In this document: piece by piece, positions 1 through 12,119 of the stretch
Numbering within the stretch: the stretch's first letter is position 1
How the letters are laid out: every line of letters starts with the position of its first letter
Position numbers and translations under genes: made by a program
Notes under the pieces: model-generated
What the model saw: only the letters and a program-made list of their open reading frames with translations
The model's database searches: none
Told to the model about the DNA's origin: nothing
NCBI RefSeq assembly: GCF_001949145.1
Contig: NW_019091359.1
Span: 1,580,283 to 1,644,282 of the forward strand
DNA: 64,000 nucleotides
Source: Acanthaster planci
Taxonomy: Eukaryota > Echinodermata > Asteroidea > Valvatida > Acanthasteridae
Direction: 5' to 3'

Positions 1-287
1 TCAGTTTTCACCGGAAGGGGCCTAAGACAGACCGCCTCAGATCTCAGCGTATATGCCTGCGACAGAACCGGCTCAGTGTTCTCCGTAAATGTTCTCCAAG
101 GATAGCATCGACCAGACGGGCTCAGTCCTTTCTTGGTTCCTGTTGTTCCCTTGATCAGTTCGCAATTAAAATTGACACGGAACCAATTTGCTGTTGACAG
201 GCAAATGAACATTGACTTTTCTTTTACTTTAAGCAAGATCCACGCTTAGCAACCTATCCGTACCTACAGAAAGGCTCTCTCGTAGCT
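1..287. other. 3' flank of the first GPCR gene, no gene seen
   Basis: This lies downstream of the minus-strand receptor that ends at 288. It should contain that gene's 3' UTR. I see no coding or RNA structure in it. Confidence 0.4.
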
Positions 288-1487
288 TCAAGCGTTGGAC
301 CAGCATCGTCTCACCCGACGTAGGACCTGTTTACTCTCTTCCCTAAACCGTCGGTTGGCGACGCCATAAATGACCGGATTGGCGACGTTATTGATATAGA
401 AGAGTTCTGTGGATACTTCCGCTATGGCCAGCTTCACGTCGAAGAAGCAGCACACCGCGGTGATCCAGTACGGTAGCCAGGACAGGACAAACACTACGCT
501 GGTGACGAATAGCATGGCGGTCGTCTTCCTCTGTAGGGGTGACAAGTAGCATCTCTTGCAGAAGAACAGCCGATGGGATCTTGGAACCGCTGCACGGCAC
601 TCTCTCACTGCTGCCGAAGCGCCCGGACAGTTGCCCGACCCTTTCGGTCCTTTTTCTGCGATCTCAGTTTCCCGCCAGCGTGCCGGCTTCGGGATGGCCA
701 CACCATCGGTGCTACCCGCAGCGGTTTCTTGGTTGGAAACCAAATCCGTGTTGCCGATTTGAGGCACGTGATGATTTGAAAGCGGCGTCTGCTTCGTCAT
801 AACCGAGGGTTGTCGTTGTGTGGACTCGGTGTTTTCCGATGCCGCCAATGGCGCAACTCTTACGTGTCGCCGTATGGCCAAGAACACTTGTGCGTAACAC
901 ACTAATATTATTACAACTACAGTAACAAATACGACGAACCTGTACATGTACTTTAGCGCGTACGATAACGTATGTGGTCCCCACGAAGCTGTGTCGCCAA
1001 CCACTACCTCGATGATGTATATGGGGACATGCCCGGCTGCCGCAGTGATGAAGGCACACACCACAGCTTTCTTAGTCCGTGAGGTTGTCATCCAGCGGCG
1101 TTGGGGACGACAAACAGAGTCATAGCGATCCAGTGCAATCAAGCCCGTGATGAGCACACTCGTGCCAATCCATACGCGGTTCACGTAGTCGAAGGTGCTT
1201 ATCCAGAGGCCTGACACTGTCGCACCGGCCAGACACACGGACCACACTACCACATAGACCAGGTGGTGGACGCATACCATGAAATCGACGAGGGCGAGTG
1301 CCTTTATAAGAGCATCGGTAGTCGACTTTCGGATTTTGCCCCAGTACACGCAGAGTATGAGGCAGTTGCCCGACACGCCTAGGCCAAACACGAGCACAGA
1401 GTAGGCCAAATGGGCGGCGACTTCACTCACCTGGGCACCATTATCACTGACGATGCACCGTACTCTGGAGGTTTGTGTGGAATTCAT
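288..1487 (-). CDS. Rhodopsin-like (class A) GPCR, intronless, orphan
   Basis: A complete 399-residue seven-transmembrane receptor in one reading frame, predicted to sit in the plasma membrane and couple to G proteins. The start ATG is at 1487-1485, with a sequon (NST) at residue 2. TM1 spans about 26-49 with GN at 40-41. TM2 has LALVDF with D68. TM3 ends in DRY at 120-122, followed by DSVCRPQRR. TM6 has W337-L-P339, and TM7 has NPVIY at 370-374, followed by GVANRRFR. The third intracellular loop is long (about 207-320), Ser/Thr/Pro-rich and variable. Where class A receptors carry the TM3 cysteine (25 residues before the DRY arginine) there is none, and the loop before TM5 has no partner cysteine. 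It is the most diverged intact member of this cluster. The ligand is unknown. Family-level confidence is high; no subfamily name is justified. Confidence 0.9.
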   Translation of the reverse strand: MNSTQTSRVRCIVSDNGAQVSEVAAHLAYSVLVFGLGVSGNCLILCVYWGKIRKSTTDALIKALALVDFMVCVHHLVYVVVWSVCLAGATVSGLWISTFDYVNRVWIGTSVLITGLIALDRYDSVCRPQRRWMTTSRTKKAVVCAFITAAAGHVPIYIIEVVVGDTASWGPHTLSYALKYMYRFVVFVTVVVIILVCYAQVFLAIRRHVRVAPLAASENTESTQRQPSVMTKQTPLSNHHVPQIGNTDLVSNQETAAGSTDGVAIPKPARWRETEIAEKGPKGSGNCPGASAAVRECRAAVPRSHRLFFCKRCYLSPLQRKTTAMLFVTSVVFVLSWLPYWITAVCCFFDVKLAIAEVSTELFYINNVANPVIYGVANRRFREESKQVLRRVRRCWSNA

Positions 1488-3483
1488 TCCGGCACCAGTT
1501 GATCTTTTTGGGTGTAGGAGGAGTACCAGACTTAGCTAAAAATGACAGAGGTGGTCTGTACGCTACTACACGATCGACTTCAAGTTAATGTTGACGTGTT
1601 GGGTCACCCGACGATTCTTGATAAGTTTGCCACAGTATCACATTTTGACAGCAATAAGAGTTATTCTTTAAATCAAATTCTTTCAGTTTTCCATGCAGCA
1701 AAAAGGTATCTTGCCTGATGTAAGGTAGTACGAGCATTTTGGTCAGAATCCCAGTATAGAACTAGAAGCAGACGGCTCGCTCAGATAAGAGAGATGGCTC
1801 GCTGAGAGCGATGCATTTAAATCAATTTGCCAGCCAGCCTAAAAGCTCATAAGTAGAAGAGTTTTGGTTTATTAGGAACAAAAATATCGTGTTGATAATT
1901 TACAGTGTGGAACGTGATCTCCGCGCATGCTTCATCATACATCCTGTAAATTAGTTGTGTCTTTTTATACATTCAGTCTTCACGGGCCTTTATTAAGCAC
2001 ACAGGCCATTATCCTTTTTATATTCTGGGAAATGGATTTTTTTTTCAGTTGCAAAAGTTTTGAATCGATTGCGGAAATGTGAGGCGAAAGGTGTTGGTTT
2101 TTCATCTTTTATTGATGAGTTGAGCGTTTGACTCGAAAAGACAAATATTAAACATTCGGTTTTCATTTTTTTATCATAAACGGCTCAGTGGTAAGAATTC
2201 TTTGTAAAATTACCACCAAAACCTTAAGGTTCCTAAGCTCCATGATGGAATTTTCACAGCTTATTTGATATTCACCTAAGGTCCGATCAGCAAGCTCCGT
2301 ACAAATCTCTTATTAAAGTTGACCGTTCACAAGTACCCTTCAAAGAAGTTTGTGAAGTACGTCACAGTTGCAGATGCGCAAAGTGGGCGAAAAACAATCG
2401 CGCACAAGTGCCACTCGCATGCAGATATGTTGACATAATTATGCTATATATTATTCTATAATTGCCTCTGGAAACGGAAATTATAGGATGTTATAATAGA
2501 CAGTTCTCTTGTGGAAATAACTATGTTTATCAAAAACAAATTTGATAGATATATATGTCGTAAAACGTTAATTTTCCCCTTACAGTGATTTTTCTAGGCA
2601 AGTAAAGACCGTGTTTCAATTCTTCAAAAAATGTCTTTCAAGATAAAGTTTCAGGTCAAGGAGTTTTGCTAGAGGAATGCTTGCCCTTCTATTTTTTACA
2701 GCATCAAACTCATTGTAAACGTTATGATCATCTTCAATGTTAGTCAGATCAGGTTAACTGTTGAAACGTGGGCTATGCTGAAAAATGTTCGGACTTTGTA
2801 AAACACAGCTCCATTCATGAATTATTCCTCAGTATGTATTGGCGAAATCACACTGTCACATAAAGTTGTGACACAGGTGTATGGTGCATATGAAGGAAAT
2901 GATAAAATTGATTATTGAATTTCTGAGTTGGATATGTCAAACACGATTGATGTTCGTTGCTAAGAGTAACAAGTATATGAATAATTTGGACTTTTCCCCT
3001 AAGACTATCAAAAACGTAAACGGACGCGTACGTTTGACTGATGTCCTGGTTCTCTGTAATAAAGTCTAAAATGTTACACGGCCCTCTAGAGGGAGTTGGC
3101 ACTTGACTGGTTGGTGTTACTTCAAAAAGATCTTTGTATAGGTGTTCAGTTATTGAAGTAGTACCACCAGTTAGTTATCTGTATTCAACATCATAATTAT
3201 CTGTCGCATCTGCAGAAAAAAGACATCTCCTGTATACTTCTGTGGTCCATTATTTCACAAACGTTCCTTACGTAGACCAATAACGCACTGAAGATCTTGA
3301 CAGGCACGTCGAAATAATTTGATGTCTCCTTTTTCTAAGCAATGTTTAACTTTTCCATGTTATCAAATTATATCTGAACACTCTTAGTATTTGTTTCATT
3401 TGAATCAAAATTTGTTTCATCCAAGAGTGCTTTAAAACCTCTGCATGCAAGGCGAATGATTAATGCGTATAACATGTTATCCA
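1488..3483. other. Intergenic, nothing recognised
   Basis: AT-rich spacer upstream of the first receptor. Only short overlapping frames are present, with no family resemblance. The promoter of the 288-1487 gene should lie in the first few hundred bases, but no clear TATA or CCAAT element decides it. Confidence 0.4.
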
Positions 3484-3655
3484 CCTCAAGCAGAAGCACC
3501 CCCTCATCGGTTGAAAAGAGCCATGTTGGTCGGGAGTGCACATTTTGTTGGTAGCGATGTGACAGTAACACGTACGTTTCATAGTCATTTGTGAACAAAC
3601 AAAGTGCAGTTGTTAGGAAATTGTGCCATCTCTTGGTCCAGCTTGGGGCTTGTAG
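3484..3655. repeat. Dispersed repeat, copy 1 (mate at 52652-52815)
   Basis: About 170 bp that match 52652-52815 in the same orientation with substitutions and small indels. Shared strings include GCACCCCCTCATCGGTTGA and GGTCGGGAGTGC, followed by a segment around TTTCATAGTC. No open frame is conserved between the copies, so this looks like a fragment of an interspersed element, not a gene. The family is unknown. Confidence 0.6.
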
Positions 3656-4541
3656 CCCCAGTCCATGTTTAAACAGACCCTATACTTGGCGTAATTATAA
3701 AAAGCAAGAGAGTTTTTTAATACCCATCAGTAAGTCAGCAACTTCTCTAAGCTGCATTCACAAGTTGTATATTAAGTCCACACTGGAATGGTAATAAAAT
3801 TTGTTCATTTGGCGTTCATTATTGAAATAAAAGCGAGGTTACCACCTCAGTTGGGAAGCTTGAGTGAAAATCAAAGCAAGTGCAGATGAACTTTTTTATT
3901 ACAAAATAATACCGGTCTAAATTAGTAAATAAACATTTCAGAGTGTTTAAGTATGACTTTGAAAACAAAAACATAAGAGGGGTGTTTTTGGACGCACGCC
4001 AAACATGAAAAAGTCTAGAACCATTCCATTCGACAGCTCACAGTTTATTAAGAGCAGATTTGAGGAACGTGATCAAAAATTGCTTCCTGTGAGGTCTACT
4101 GTTTCTTTAATAAAATGTGCTAAATTGTTATTGGCTTTTAAACCCATGTAGTCTTCACTGTTGCTTCTTCTGGTGTCGTTTTTCAACGTAATTAAAGCAC
4201 GGTCACGTTTCCACTGACAACGAAAGTACATTTGATGCAAAGACAAATTGATTTAATCACATAAACTTTATCCACAACCGTGGCTTTTTCTTGGCACGAA
4301 ACATCAATTAGTTTTGATATTTTTACGACGACCATGCGCTGTTCAAAATAATTGAATCAATCAAATCTGGGATACACCTGATCAGGGCACACAGCATTCG
4401 CTTTATACTTTGAATAGGTTTAGACATTAACTGGCTAGAAATGGTAGGACAATTATATACGTATCAAGTGACACTTACTTTGGCATTTTAATCTTTTGTT
4501 TCTCTCTTTACAGACGGGGCTTGTTACAAAATAATACAGTT
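3656..4541. other. Intergenic, nothing recognised
   Basis: Spacer between the dispersed repeat and the inverted-repeat element. No gene-like signal was seen. Confidence 0.4.
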
Positions 4542-4791
4542 CTGGGGCCAATTTCAAAGAGCTGCTTAAGCATAAAATTTGCTTAAGTGTGAAAAAACTT
4601 TGCTTAAAAAACAAAGGTTATCAGCTCAAACTCTATCTGATTGTAATGCTAACCAAAAAACAGCTAAATACAATCCTACAACAATATACATTACATGGAG
4701 TTTGGTCTGGTTATCTCATTTATCAAGTAAGGTTTTCTCGCGCTTAAAAGCAAATTTTGTGCTTAAGCAGCTCTATGAAATTGACCCCTGG
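4542..4791. mobile_element. MITE-like element with terminal inverted repeats
   Basis: A 250-bp non-coding element. The left end reads CTGGGGCCAATTTC, then AGAGCTGCTTAAGC and AAAATTTGCTTAAG. The right end is its reverse complement with few mismatches, starting CCAGGGGTCAATTTC on the minus strand. The inverted repeats are about 45-50 bp. There is no internal ORF worth calling. A target-site duplication is not obvious, so the exact superfamily is open. Confidence 0.7.
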
Positions 4792-6155
4792 TCTTAACAG
4801 TAGTTAAACACAATCAAAAATAGAAGGGAAAGATTTTATTTCAAATGGCAAGAGCCTCCTGATGAAAGCTGCGTCCATGTCTACTTAAAGAGACTCAGAA
4901 AGCATCGCTGATCAGGTTTCGAAGATGCGCAGTCAGAGCAGGCCTATACAAACATGCACGCTGGCATGATGGGTGTACAGTGTTGTCTCGCTCACTTAGA
5001 AGAACTCAGTCAGCCAACCAACATTTCCTTATCATATTACTAACGTTTGACAACCCAATTGTCAACACAATTGCTGATCGTAAACAAAATGCCGAAAACT
5101 GGAGTATCAGTTTGGCTTCAAGAGGCAGTATCAACATTTCGAAAAGGTATTTTTTGCGAACATTTTCCGAGTTCCAGACGTGTTTTTTTATTTTTTAGAT
5201 GCTAGAATGAGATCACGCACTGTCTCTTCCACGACTATTTGCGTCATGACACCTTGCGTGCTGTCGGCGTCTGTTACTTTCATATGGAAACCAGGCTTAA
5301 AATTAATGGCCATTACTGTAGGGACATTTTACTAAAAGCCAATATATGTGGCCCCCCAGGATGAAAAATGAGATTTTGTAAACTGAGCTTAATTTCTGGG
5401 AGTCAGGGCAAGATCCACTCAGGACATTTTCACCAATATCTTCGAAATGCTTGATTTGTCTAGCGATTTTTTCGGAAATAGGTTAGAAAAAAATTATTAT
5501 TATTATTGATTTATTTGATTCATGTGTCGTGGCCAATCGGCCAAATTGTACATGAATTACAATATAATAAAACTAGTAAGAGTGGATAAGAATGCAAGAT
5601 ATAAATATTACAAAATGAAAAAGTAAAAACCATAATTAAAAGAACTTTTCTCATTAACGTCTTCAAACCTGTAATAAAGGTTGAAGATTCACAGATGTAC
5701 TAATGATGAATAGTTTAACATGAATTTCAAGTTTGAAAACGTAACCCCCAGTGGTTGTAAAAAAACCCAAAAATACCCTCGACTCCCTTGTGCTGCACAC
5801 TTTTATCTAGGGCAATTTAGTCAATGCTTGCAAACTTTTAAATTGGCCTTACGGGGGAGGGGAATTTATCGAAATTAAGTGTAAGTGGAAGTAAAGATGG
5901 TAGTTGTGAATGAGGATAATTCTCCGGGGATCAAACGGCAGAAGTAGATTTTATTATCTGTACAAAAAAACTACATTTATATACGTTTTTACACTTTTAT
6001 ACAGCTTTGAATGAGGAAATCTAGGAAAAAGGCAGTATTTAACGTGCACACCAAGCAGCCAATTACATAATTGGGCTCAATCTATTGAGAATATTCAGCA
6101 GCATCGTTCTACAATGTATGTATAAAATAAGATCGATTTCTGAATTGTTCCGCTA
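4792..6155. other. Intergenic; short (TTA)n run near 5495
   Basis: No gene seen. A short ATT/TTA microsatellite at about 5494-5507 abuts AT-rich sequence that could be the tail of an old retroelement. This was not resolved further. Confidence 0.35.
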
Positions 6156-7200
6156 TCATTTCATCTTATCGAGGGAATCTCTGCAGTCTTGCCGAAACCG
6201 TTTGTTGGCCAGGCCGTAGATGAATGGATTGATGGCATGATTTAGACATAGAAGGCTGAGAAAACAGCGGAGGAAATCAAAATGCACGCCGAATATGGCA
6301 CGCGTAAGATTAGCCCAGTAGGGCACCCAGGACAACAGAAACACCACGCTAGTGACGAAGAGCATGGTAGTGGTTCGTCGCTGCAGTCTTGGCGCCTCAA
6401 CCACCCGCCGTTGCTCGTTCCTAGCCTGTCGATGCTCATCTATAGCGCAGGTATCGACCTCATACCGCTGCTTCGAGCCATATCACGGTTGTTTGACCTG
6501 CGCTGCTGCGAACGGGCTTGCTCTGGATCGATGCTTGGAAGACGGCCGAGTGAGACTGCCATCGCTCATTAACACGAAGGCAGACCCAGCTGAAATGGCT
6601 AAAGAAACCTGGGCCGTTCCCTGATGAGAATTGTCTACAGACGCCAGTCCAGTTTTAACGTGTTTATTACGTACTTAAAAAGACCAGGCTGTAACAATCT
6701 AAAATGGTTAAAGAAAACAGCAACAAAGACAGCGATATCCAGCCCGTACTTGACACAACGCAGGGGTAGCGAAGACTTGCCTTCCATTTCCACAATAGTG
6801 TTAAAGGGATATTCACCGTCACGGATAAAGGAAGGGCAACCATCAGAGCTCACTTAGATCGTCTAGGCGTCAGGACGAGCCGGCTGGAGCGGCACACGCA
6901 GTCGTAGCAGTCCGCTGCAATCATCGTTGTTATAAGGATGGAAGTTACGATGGTAGTTTGGTACAAACTGCCCAGCTGATTGAACAGATTGGCACATTTA
7001 CCCCGGTCAGTTGAAAAGAGTACCAGACGATATCGTAAGGCCGTTCTAGACCGACAATCAGGTCAGCTAAGGCGAGTCCCATGATAAGTATGTTGGTGGT
7101 TGACTTGTGCGATATGCTCCAGTAAACCCGGAGGATGAGACAGTTACCAGGCACATCTACGGCAACGATGAAAACAAAATAAACCAGGGAGGGTCAATGC
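6156..7200 (-). pseudogene. Class A GPCR pseudogene
   Basis: A broken receptor read in pieces on the minus strand. About 7140-7200 gives the end of TM1 (VDVPGNC in place of GVPGNC). 6945-7140 gives ICL1 and TM2 with LALADL. 6850-6950 gives the end of TM3, with DRY changed to DCY and then DCVCR. 6635-6740 has a weak TM5-like stretch. 6156-6404 is a well-preserved TM6-TM7 block with RRTTTMLFV, WVPYW, NPFIYG and a tail ending in KMK. Frames change between these blocks and much of ICL3 and TM4 is missing, so no full receptor can be made. The tail (RFRQDCRDSL) matches the intact gene at 10956-12119 best, so it probably derives from that lineage. Confidence 0.8.
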
Positions 7201-10200
7201 CCTGACGATAGCATGTCCCCCTGTAATTAGAGAAGATGCAGTAGTATTCAGATCAGATACAGCCGATTTTCATTTGCAATTTTCCTCTTACAACTCACCG
7301 AGTTGCAAGATCTGTCCCAAATATTTACTTTGCAGTAATATTCACTACAAAACTAGTAAAGTAAGGCTCTAAGTGAACTGTAAAACATTACACCCAAACT
7401 CAAGATTTACAATGCCATTGGCCCAGATTCGGAAAAGAGTTGATCTCTTGTCATTTAAAGAAGTCTTTTCAACGGTGGACACAAATTATCGGAACGAACA
7501 GTCGGCTAAAAACTGTTCACTACCCCCAATCTTCAGACAGCACAGGCCACCAATTCCCGCCAAGATGTAGCCAACTTTTGGCGTAGCGCGATCCTCTGAC
7601 TCGTGGTGAGTCCCCGTGAATGCAATTATTATAATTCATGACTGCAAGGAACCGGGCACGAGCTCGAGAGACAAGTTACTGTAGTAACGACATTGCTCTG
7701 TTTAGATACCTCGTAGAGCGCAGTACGACCCCATTGTGGCGTTGTCATGGGCGCTTGGCTGAATAAAATAAGTAGTTTGATTTTCTTTTCGCCAATTAGG
7801 GTTTTTATCAATTGTTTTCACGTTTTCTCTCCAAAATATCGTACAATAAACTAGGCGTAATTGTGATCGAATTCATCATTTGTTACTTCAATTCAGACGT
7901 GTTATACCAGAAGGACAATAATATGCGGCATTTTGTTGTGCTCCATTTTTGTGTAAGTGCGGCGTGCAAATGTGATGACCGACCTTTGTTATTAACACAA
8001 AACACGTACTTGAAATATGGGGTAAACCATTGTCAGATCAGACGATGTTACTGTGACGTCACGCCTCTAGATCTCCGGCGGCAGCGTTCTGGACGAGGAC
8101 ACCCTCCCCCTCAGAGTGTGGCGTCGGAAGGCACAAATCAGAGGGTCCCTGAGCAGCTGGAGACGCATCCGTTAGGATGGAATTGTACCGTCCTGGTCTG
8201 GAAACTCCGTTGACTGTGTTGGGCACCAGGAGGTCTGACGTGATTGGCCTGGTGCTTCGTGACGTAATTAAAACAATACGTGACTTAAACCCTTGGATGC
8301 CTGACTTATGTACAACAACATGGTAGTTTCCTTAATGTTCAGGGCGCTGCTAAAGGGAGGACTGTGTTACTAGACTTCACCCGGAGTGGTGAGTCCCACA
8401 ACTACTTGTGAGCATCCAATGCCACCGGGACCTGAATAAGATTATAGGGCGATCCACCCTTTTAATCGACCGCAGACCTAAGCTTCCACAAGGAACTCTT
8501 ACCGTACCACCAAATGGCCCCTCAACCTACCAAGCCCCTCAACCTACAAGCCCGTCAATGAAACGGCAGGCTACACCACTACGAGGCATATCAAGTCTTA
8601 CCTAGATTCTGCTGCAACACAGGCCCTACTCGCGTTATATAGCCTCGTTATATGTAACCAAGCAGTGATTACCATTGTCCAATAACCTACGCCATCTATA
8701 GTTTTATCCTGCGCCATCGCCTAGCGTCCTCTGTCGCGTCACATTACTTTCTCTCATCGAAAAATTAATACAATTTCAGAAATTTCATTCGTGAGGAAAT
8801 TAACAATCGTGTGGAAACAAACGATTTGTCTTTAAGGCAATGCATTGGCTTGGTGCAGATCACATTTAAAAGTCCTTGCAAAACACAAAATATGAAGAAT
8901 ATGGCGGTTTCTTGAACAACAAGTGATGGAAAAAGCAAGTAATCTCATTGTGACCTGCCGGAGTGACAGTAACTGTGGACCACGTAACACAAATAATTGT
9001 CAACAAGTTAAAATGAGCTACCACGCTTATTAGCTAGACAAAGACGGATCCAGAACGAGATTTTCGTTGGGGGGGGGCTTGTGCATTCTTCGAGAGTTAA
9101 TGTTGGGTAACTGGGCTTACTTTTTTCCATTTAAAAAATCACTTCTGTCCTGGAAAAGTATTGATGTTAATTTTGCAAAACTTTCCATTGTCTTCGGCTT
9201 TTTAAAGCCATATCGGTACTTTTTGTGGCTGTTCAAAAATCAAATATCCCGAGTTTTTCCGTGTGTTCGTGTGAAATCCTGACGAGGAGGTGGTGTGTGA
9301 TCCTGTTCCGAGAACGGTGTTCTTGGGTCGTGTTCCCGCCGTTCAAGCGCGAGAACACGAAACCCGTGTCAAGAGCGGACCGCCCGAACTCGACCACCAA
9401 GTCGCACAGGGCTGACCAGTCTACATTTGTATTTTAATGATGTCCATAACCCCAAGGTACCGTCGAGCATCCTTGGTCTGCTACTGCATTTGTCACGTTT
9501 GATCAACTCGTTTTTATAAAAAAAAAGAGTTACATATTAGGCAGCAGAAAAAGCTAATGTGCCGGACGAAAAGGTAAAGTTAGGAATCCTAATGCATCAC
9601 TCAGGCTTTGTCAATCATGTCCCCGAGAGAAATGTATTAAGAGGAATCTTAGTGACAGGCCCTATTAAAAGCATTTCTAAAGCGAAATTTTATCCCGTCG
9701 AAAGAGGTGCGTGCCAATTTATAAATTAACAATAATTGATATCGCACAAAATTAGGCCTGGACAGGACTTCCATTTTCATAGTGTCTTGTAAATTCTCAA
9801 AATAAACGCTGAGAATATAGTATCAGTTATAAATAATTTCAGAAATTTCCAGGTGCTCGAAATTTATGAAACGTACAGGAGGGCGTCCCCTTACCTTATT
9901 TATCTTAGTATCGTTTCTGTCAATTGCATTGTGTTCACCGTTTGGCGTTATGTTTGTCATAACTTTCATCGTCCTACCTCTGTAGATTAATGCATTCATC
10001 AATGACCCTCATGATGTCAGCCGCTTCCCCTAGAGTTAACTAACTCGGGCTTAAAAGCGCATTAGTTATTGAAATTCAACAACCATGAGCTACTTGACTA
10101 ATACTTGTCTTTGTGTGGAGCTGTTGGGTTCTAATTAATTTAGAAATAGATTGAAAGCCACTGGAGAGGAAGACTTTGCACGCAATGGCGGGAGTAATCT

Positions 10201-10955
10201 CGCTCTTTTTTTCTCACTGTTCAGCCAACCTCATCATATTAAAAGTACCTGAGCCGAGTTTCCCCATGCTCCGTGCTTCAAAGAACGGTTTCCGTCTGGA
10301 CATAATTTTGAAACGTGAGGTTATTATTTTTGGCTGAATGGAACAATAAGAGCTGAACATCATTGTTGGTCACGCAACATCATTTATATCCTTAGAGAGT
10401 TTGAAAAGTGATTGCAAACAGTGTAAATACTTGAATTAATATTTAAATAATCATTCATTTTTTCATGAAAATAAGTTTTTAATACCTATAAAAGTTAACG
10501 AGTTCATAAATATGAAGCAATGGAGAATAAAAGACATTATAGGGTGAGAATCCAAATCATACTTTGGTTCAAAAGCCGCATCTTTCCACTCGAAAATGTT
10601 AACACAGCGTAGGCCTACTCGTCTCTATTACAACATACTGCCGCCATTTATTACCCTCCTTCCAACAAGCAACATTTCCCCATGTTTTAAGGCCTATCAA
10701 AATTGTACCCTAGAAAAACATACATGTAGTTTAGAATATTCTTTTAGCCACTTGAAATACCTAAAAGCTTATAATATGGTGACTGCTAGATACACCGATA
10801 TTTTATACGAACAGTTGTTTTGGTGCTAAAATCGAAAAAAGACTATGTTCTTTGAACGCATACTTTAAGCCTCATTGGAGTAAAGACTGTATCGCCAAAA
10901 GAAGAGATGAGCCGAATAAGTACTTGAAAATGTTCTTCTTGTCCACTGGTAGAGC
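7201..10955. other. Long intergenic spacer, no gene recognised
   Basis: Contains a 133-residue open frame on the plus strand (7812-8213) with no family resemblance and no supporting signals, which I do not call. A palindromic CRE-like TGACGTCA occurs near 8054. A G-run lies near 9069. Otherwise nothing was recognised. Confidence 0.4.
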
Positions 10956-12119
10956 CTATAAGATTTTTCTTAAACTGTCCCTGCAATCTTGTCTGAAGCG
11001 ACGATTGGCAAGTCCGTACAGAATAGGATTGATTGCGTTATTTAGGTACAGACAGGTGTTCATGCGAGAGAGCGCTTGCACGACATTATCATGCACTTTC
11101 CACACGCTGTACGTATTCCAGAGTTCCAAAATGGTCCAGATCCAGTATGGCAGCCATACGATCAAGAACACGACGCTTGTCACGAGGAGCATCCGGGTCG
11201 TCTTGCTTTGCAAGGAGGACGCGCCGCCTAGGCGTGGTCTCCGGTTCGGCCGACGCCTGTCACGCCCGGAGCCAGCAGTCGGTGTCCGGTGAGTTCGACG
11301 GGGGTAATCCGATGGTCCTTCGGTGTAACTGGCAAGTTCACTCCGCTGCCGAGCTGTTCCGGGCCCTGTAACAGAACTGTCACAAGCCGCCGGAGCCGAC
11401 GGTTTCCACAGATTCGAGACCCCGGGGTTGTTGGCCACGGCATGTGAAACGGATTTCATTTCCACACCTCTACAATCAGGCGTGACAGCTCTTGCGGAAT
11501 TCATCGAATCGTTATGCAGCTCTGGCCTGGTCCCGTCTGTCGATATTGATGACCAAACGCCAACTTGAACATGACGCCGAATAGTCCTATAAACCTTCGA
11601 GTAGCAGAATACTATTAACGCCAGGGCAGAAATATAACAGAGAATCTGAAAACCGTAGAGCAATGCCTCTATCGACTCTGCTGGTCTGAATATGTTTACC
11701 AGAAAAGGAATATTTATACTTGCACCGTAAATTAGACAGCAACCGAAGGCGACTTTTGCCCACTTGGGGCTCAAAAGTCGCCTGTGCGAACGACAGATAC
11801 AGTCGTACCGGTCAAATGCTATAACTCCTGTCAGTGTGACTGACGTTGCCACTGCTGTCTGCAGAAGGAAATGCATAAATGTTAAAAATGTGCCAGGTTT
11901 GTCCCCGAGAAGATAAGTGATAGCCGACGCAACTCTCAGAGTCAGAAAGATGCAACTGAAGAGGTCGGCCCAGGCGAGGCCCAGGATCAAAATGTGGGTG
12001 CTACTCTTGCGTTTTTTTACCCAGTACACGCGGAGAATCAGGCAATTTCCTGGGATGCCGAACAGTATGATAGAGATGTACAACACTAAGCCGACAATGA
12101 TGCTCGCCGGAGCCTCCAT
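10956..12119 (-). CDS. Rhodopsin-like (class A) GPCR, intronless, orphan
   Basis: A complete 387-residue receptor. The start is the ATG at 12119-12117 (MEAPAS); no ATG lies in frame upstream before a stop. The N-terminus is very short (about 5 residues) and has no sequon. TM1 has GIPGN with N25, and TM2 has LAWADL with D52. DRY is at 103-105, followed by DCICRSHRR. TM6 has VWLPYW and TM7 has NPILY at 364-368; the tail RFRQDCRDSL ends in KIL. ICL3 (about 186-310) is long, basic and Ser/Thr-rich. As in the neighbours, TM3 has no conserved extracellular cysteine. The nearest relative in the window is the pseudogene at 6156-7200. A short N-terminus suggests a small ligand or one bound within the membrane bundle, but that is only inference. 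Confidence 0.9.
   Translation of the reverse strand: MEAPASIIVGLVLYISIILFGIPGNCLILRVYWVKKRKSSTHILILGLAWADLFSCIFLTLRVASAITYLLGDKPGTFLTFMHFLLQTAVATSVTLTGVIAFDRYDCICRSHRRLLSPKWAKVAFGCCLIYGASINIPFLVNIFRPAESIEALLYGFQILCYISALALIVFCYSKVYRTIRRHVQVGVWSSISTDGTRPELHNDSMNSARAVTPDCRGVEMKSVSHAVANNPGVSNLWKPSAPAACDSSVTGPGTARQRSELASYTEGPSDYPRRTHRTPTAGSGRDRRRPNRRPRLGGASSLQSKTTRMLLVTSVVFLIVWLPYWIWTILELWNTYSVWKVHDNVVQALSRMNTCLYLNNAINPILYGLANRRFRQDCRDSLRKIL

Noticed and set aside
7812-8213. 133-codon plus-strand frame
   Set aside because: Mixed composition, no domain resemblance, no neighbouring exon or promoter signals; length is within chance for a 64-kb window.
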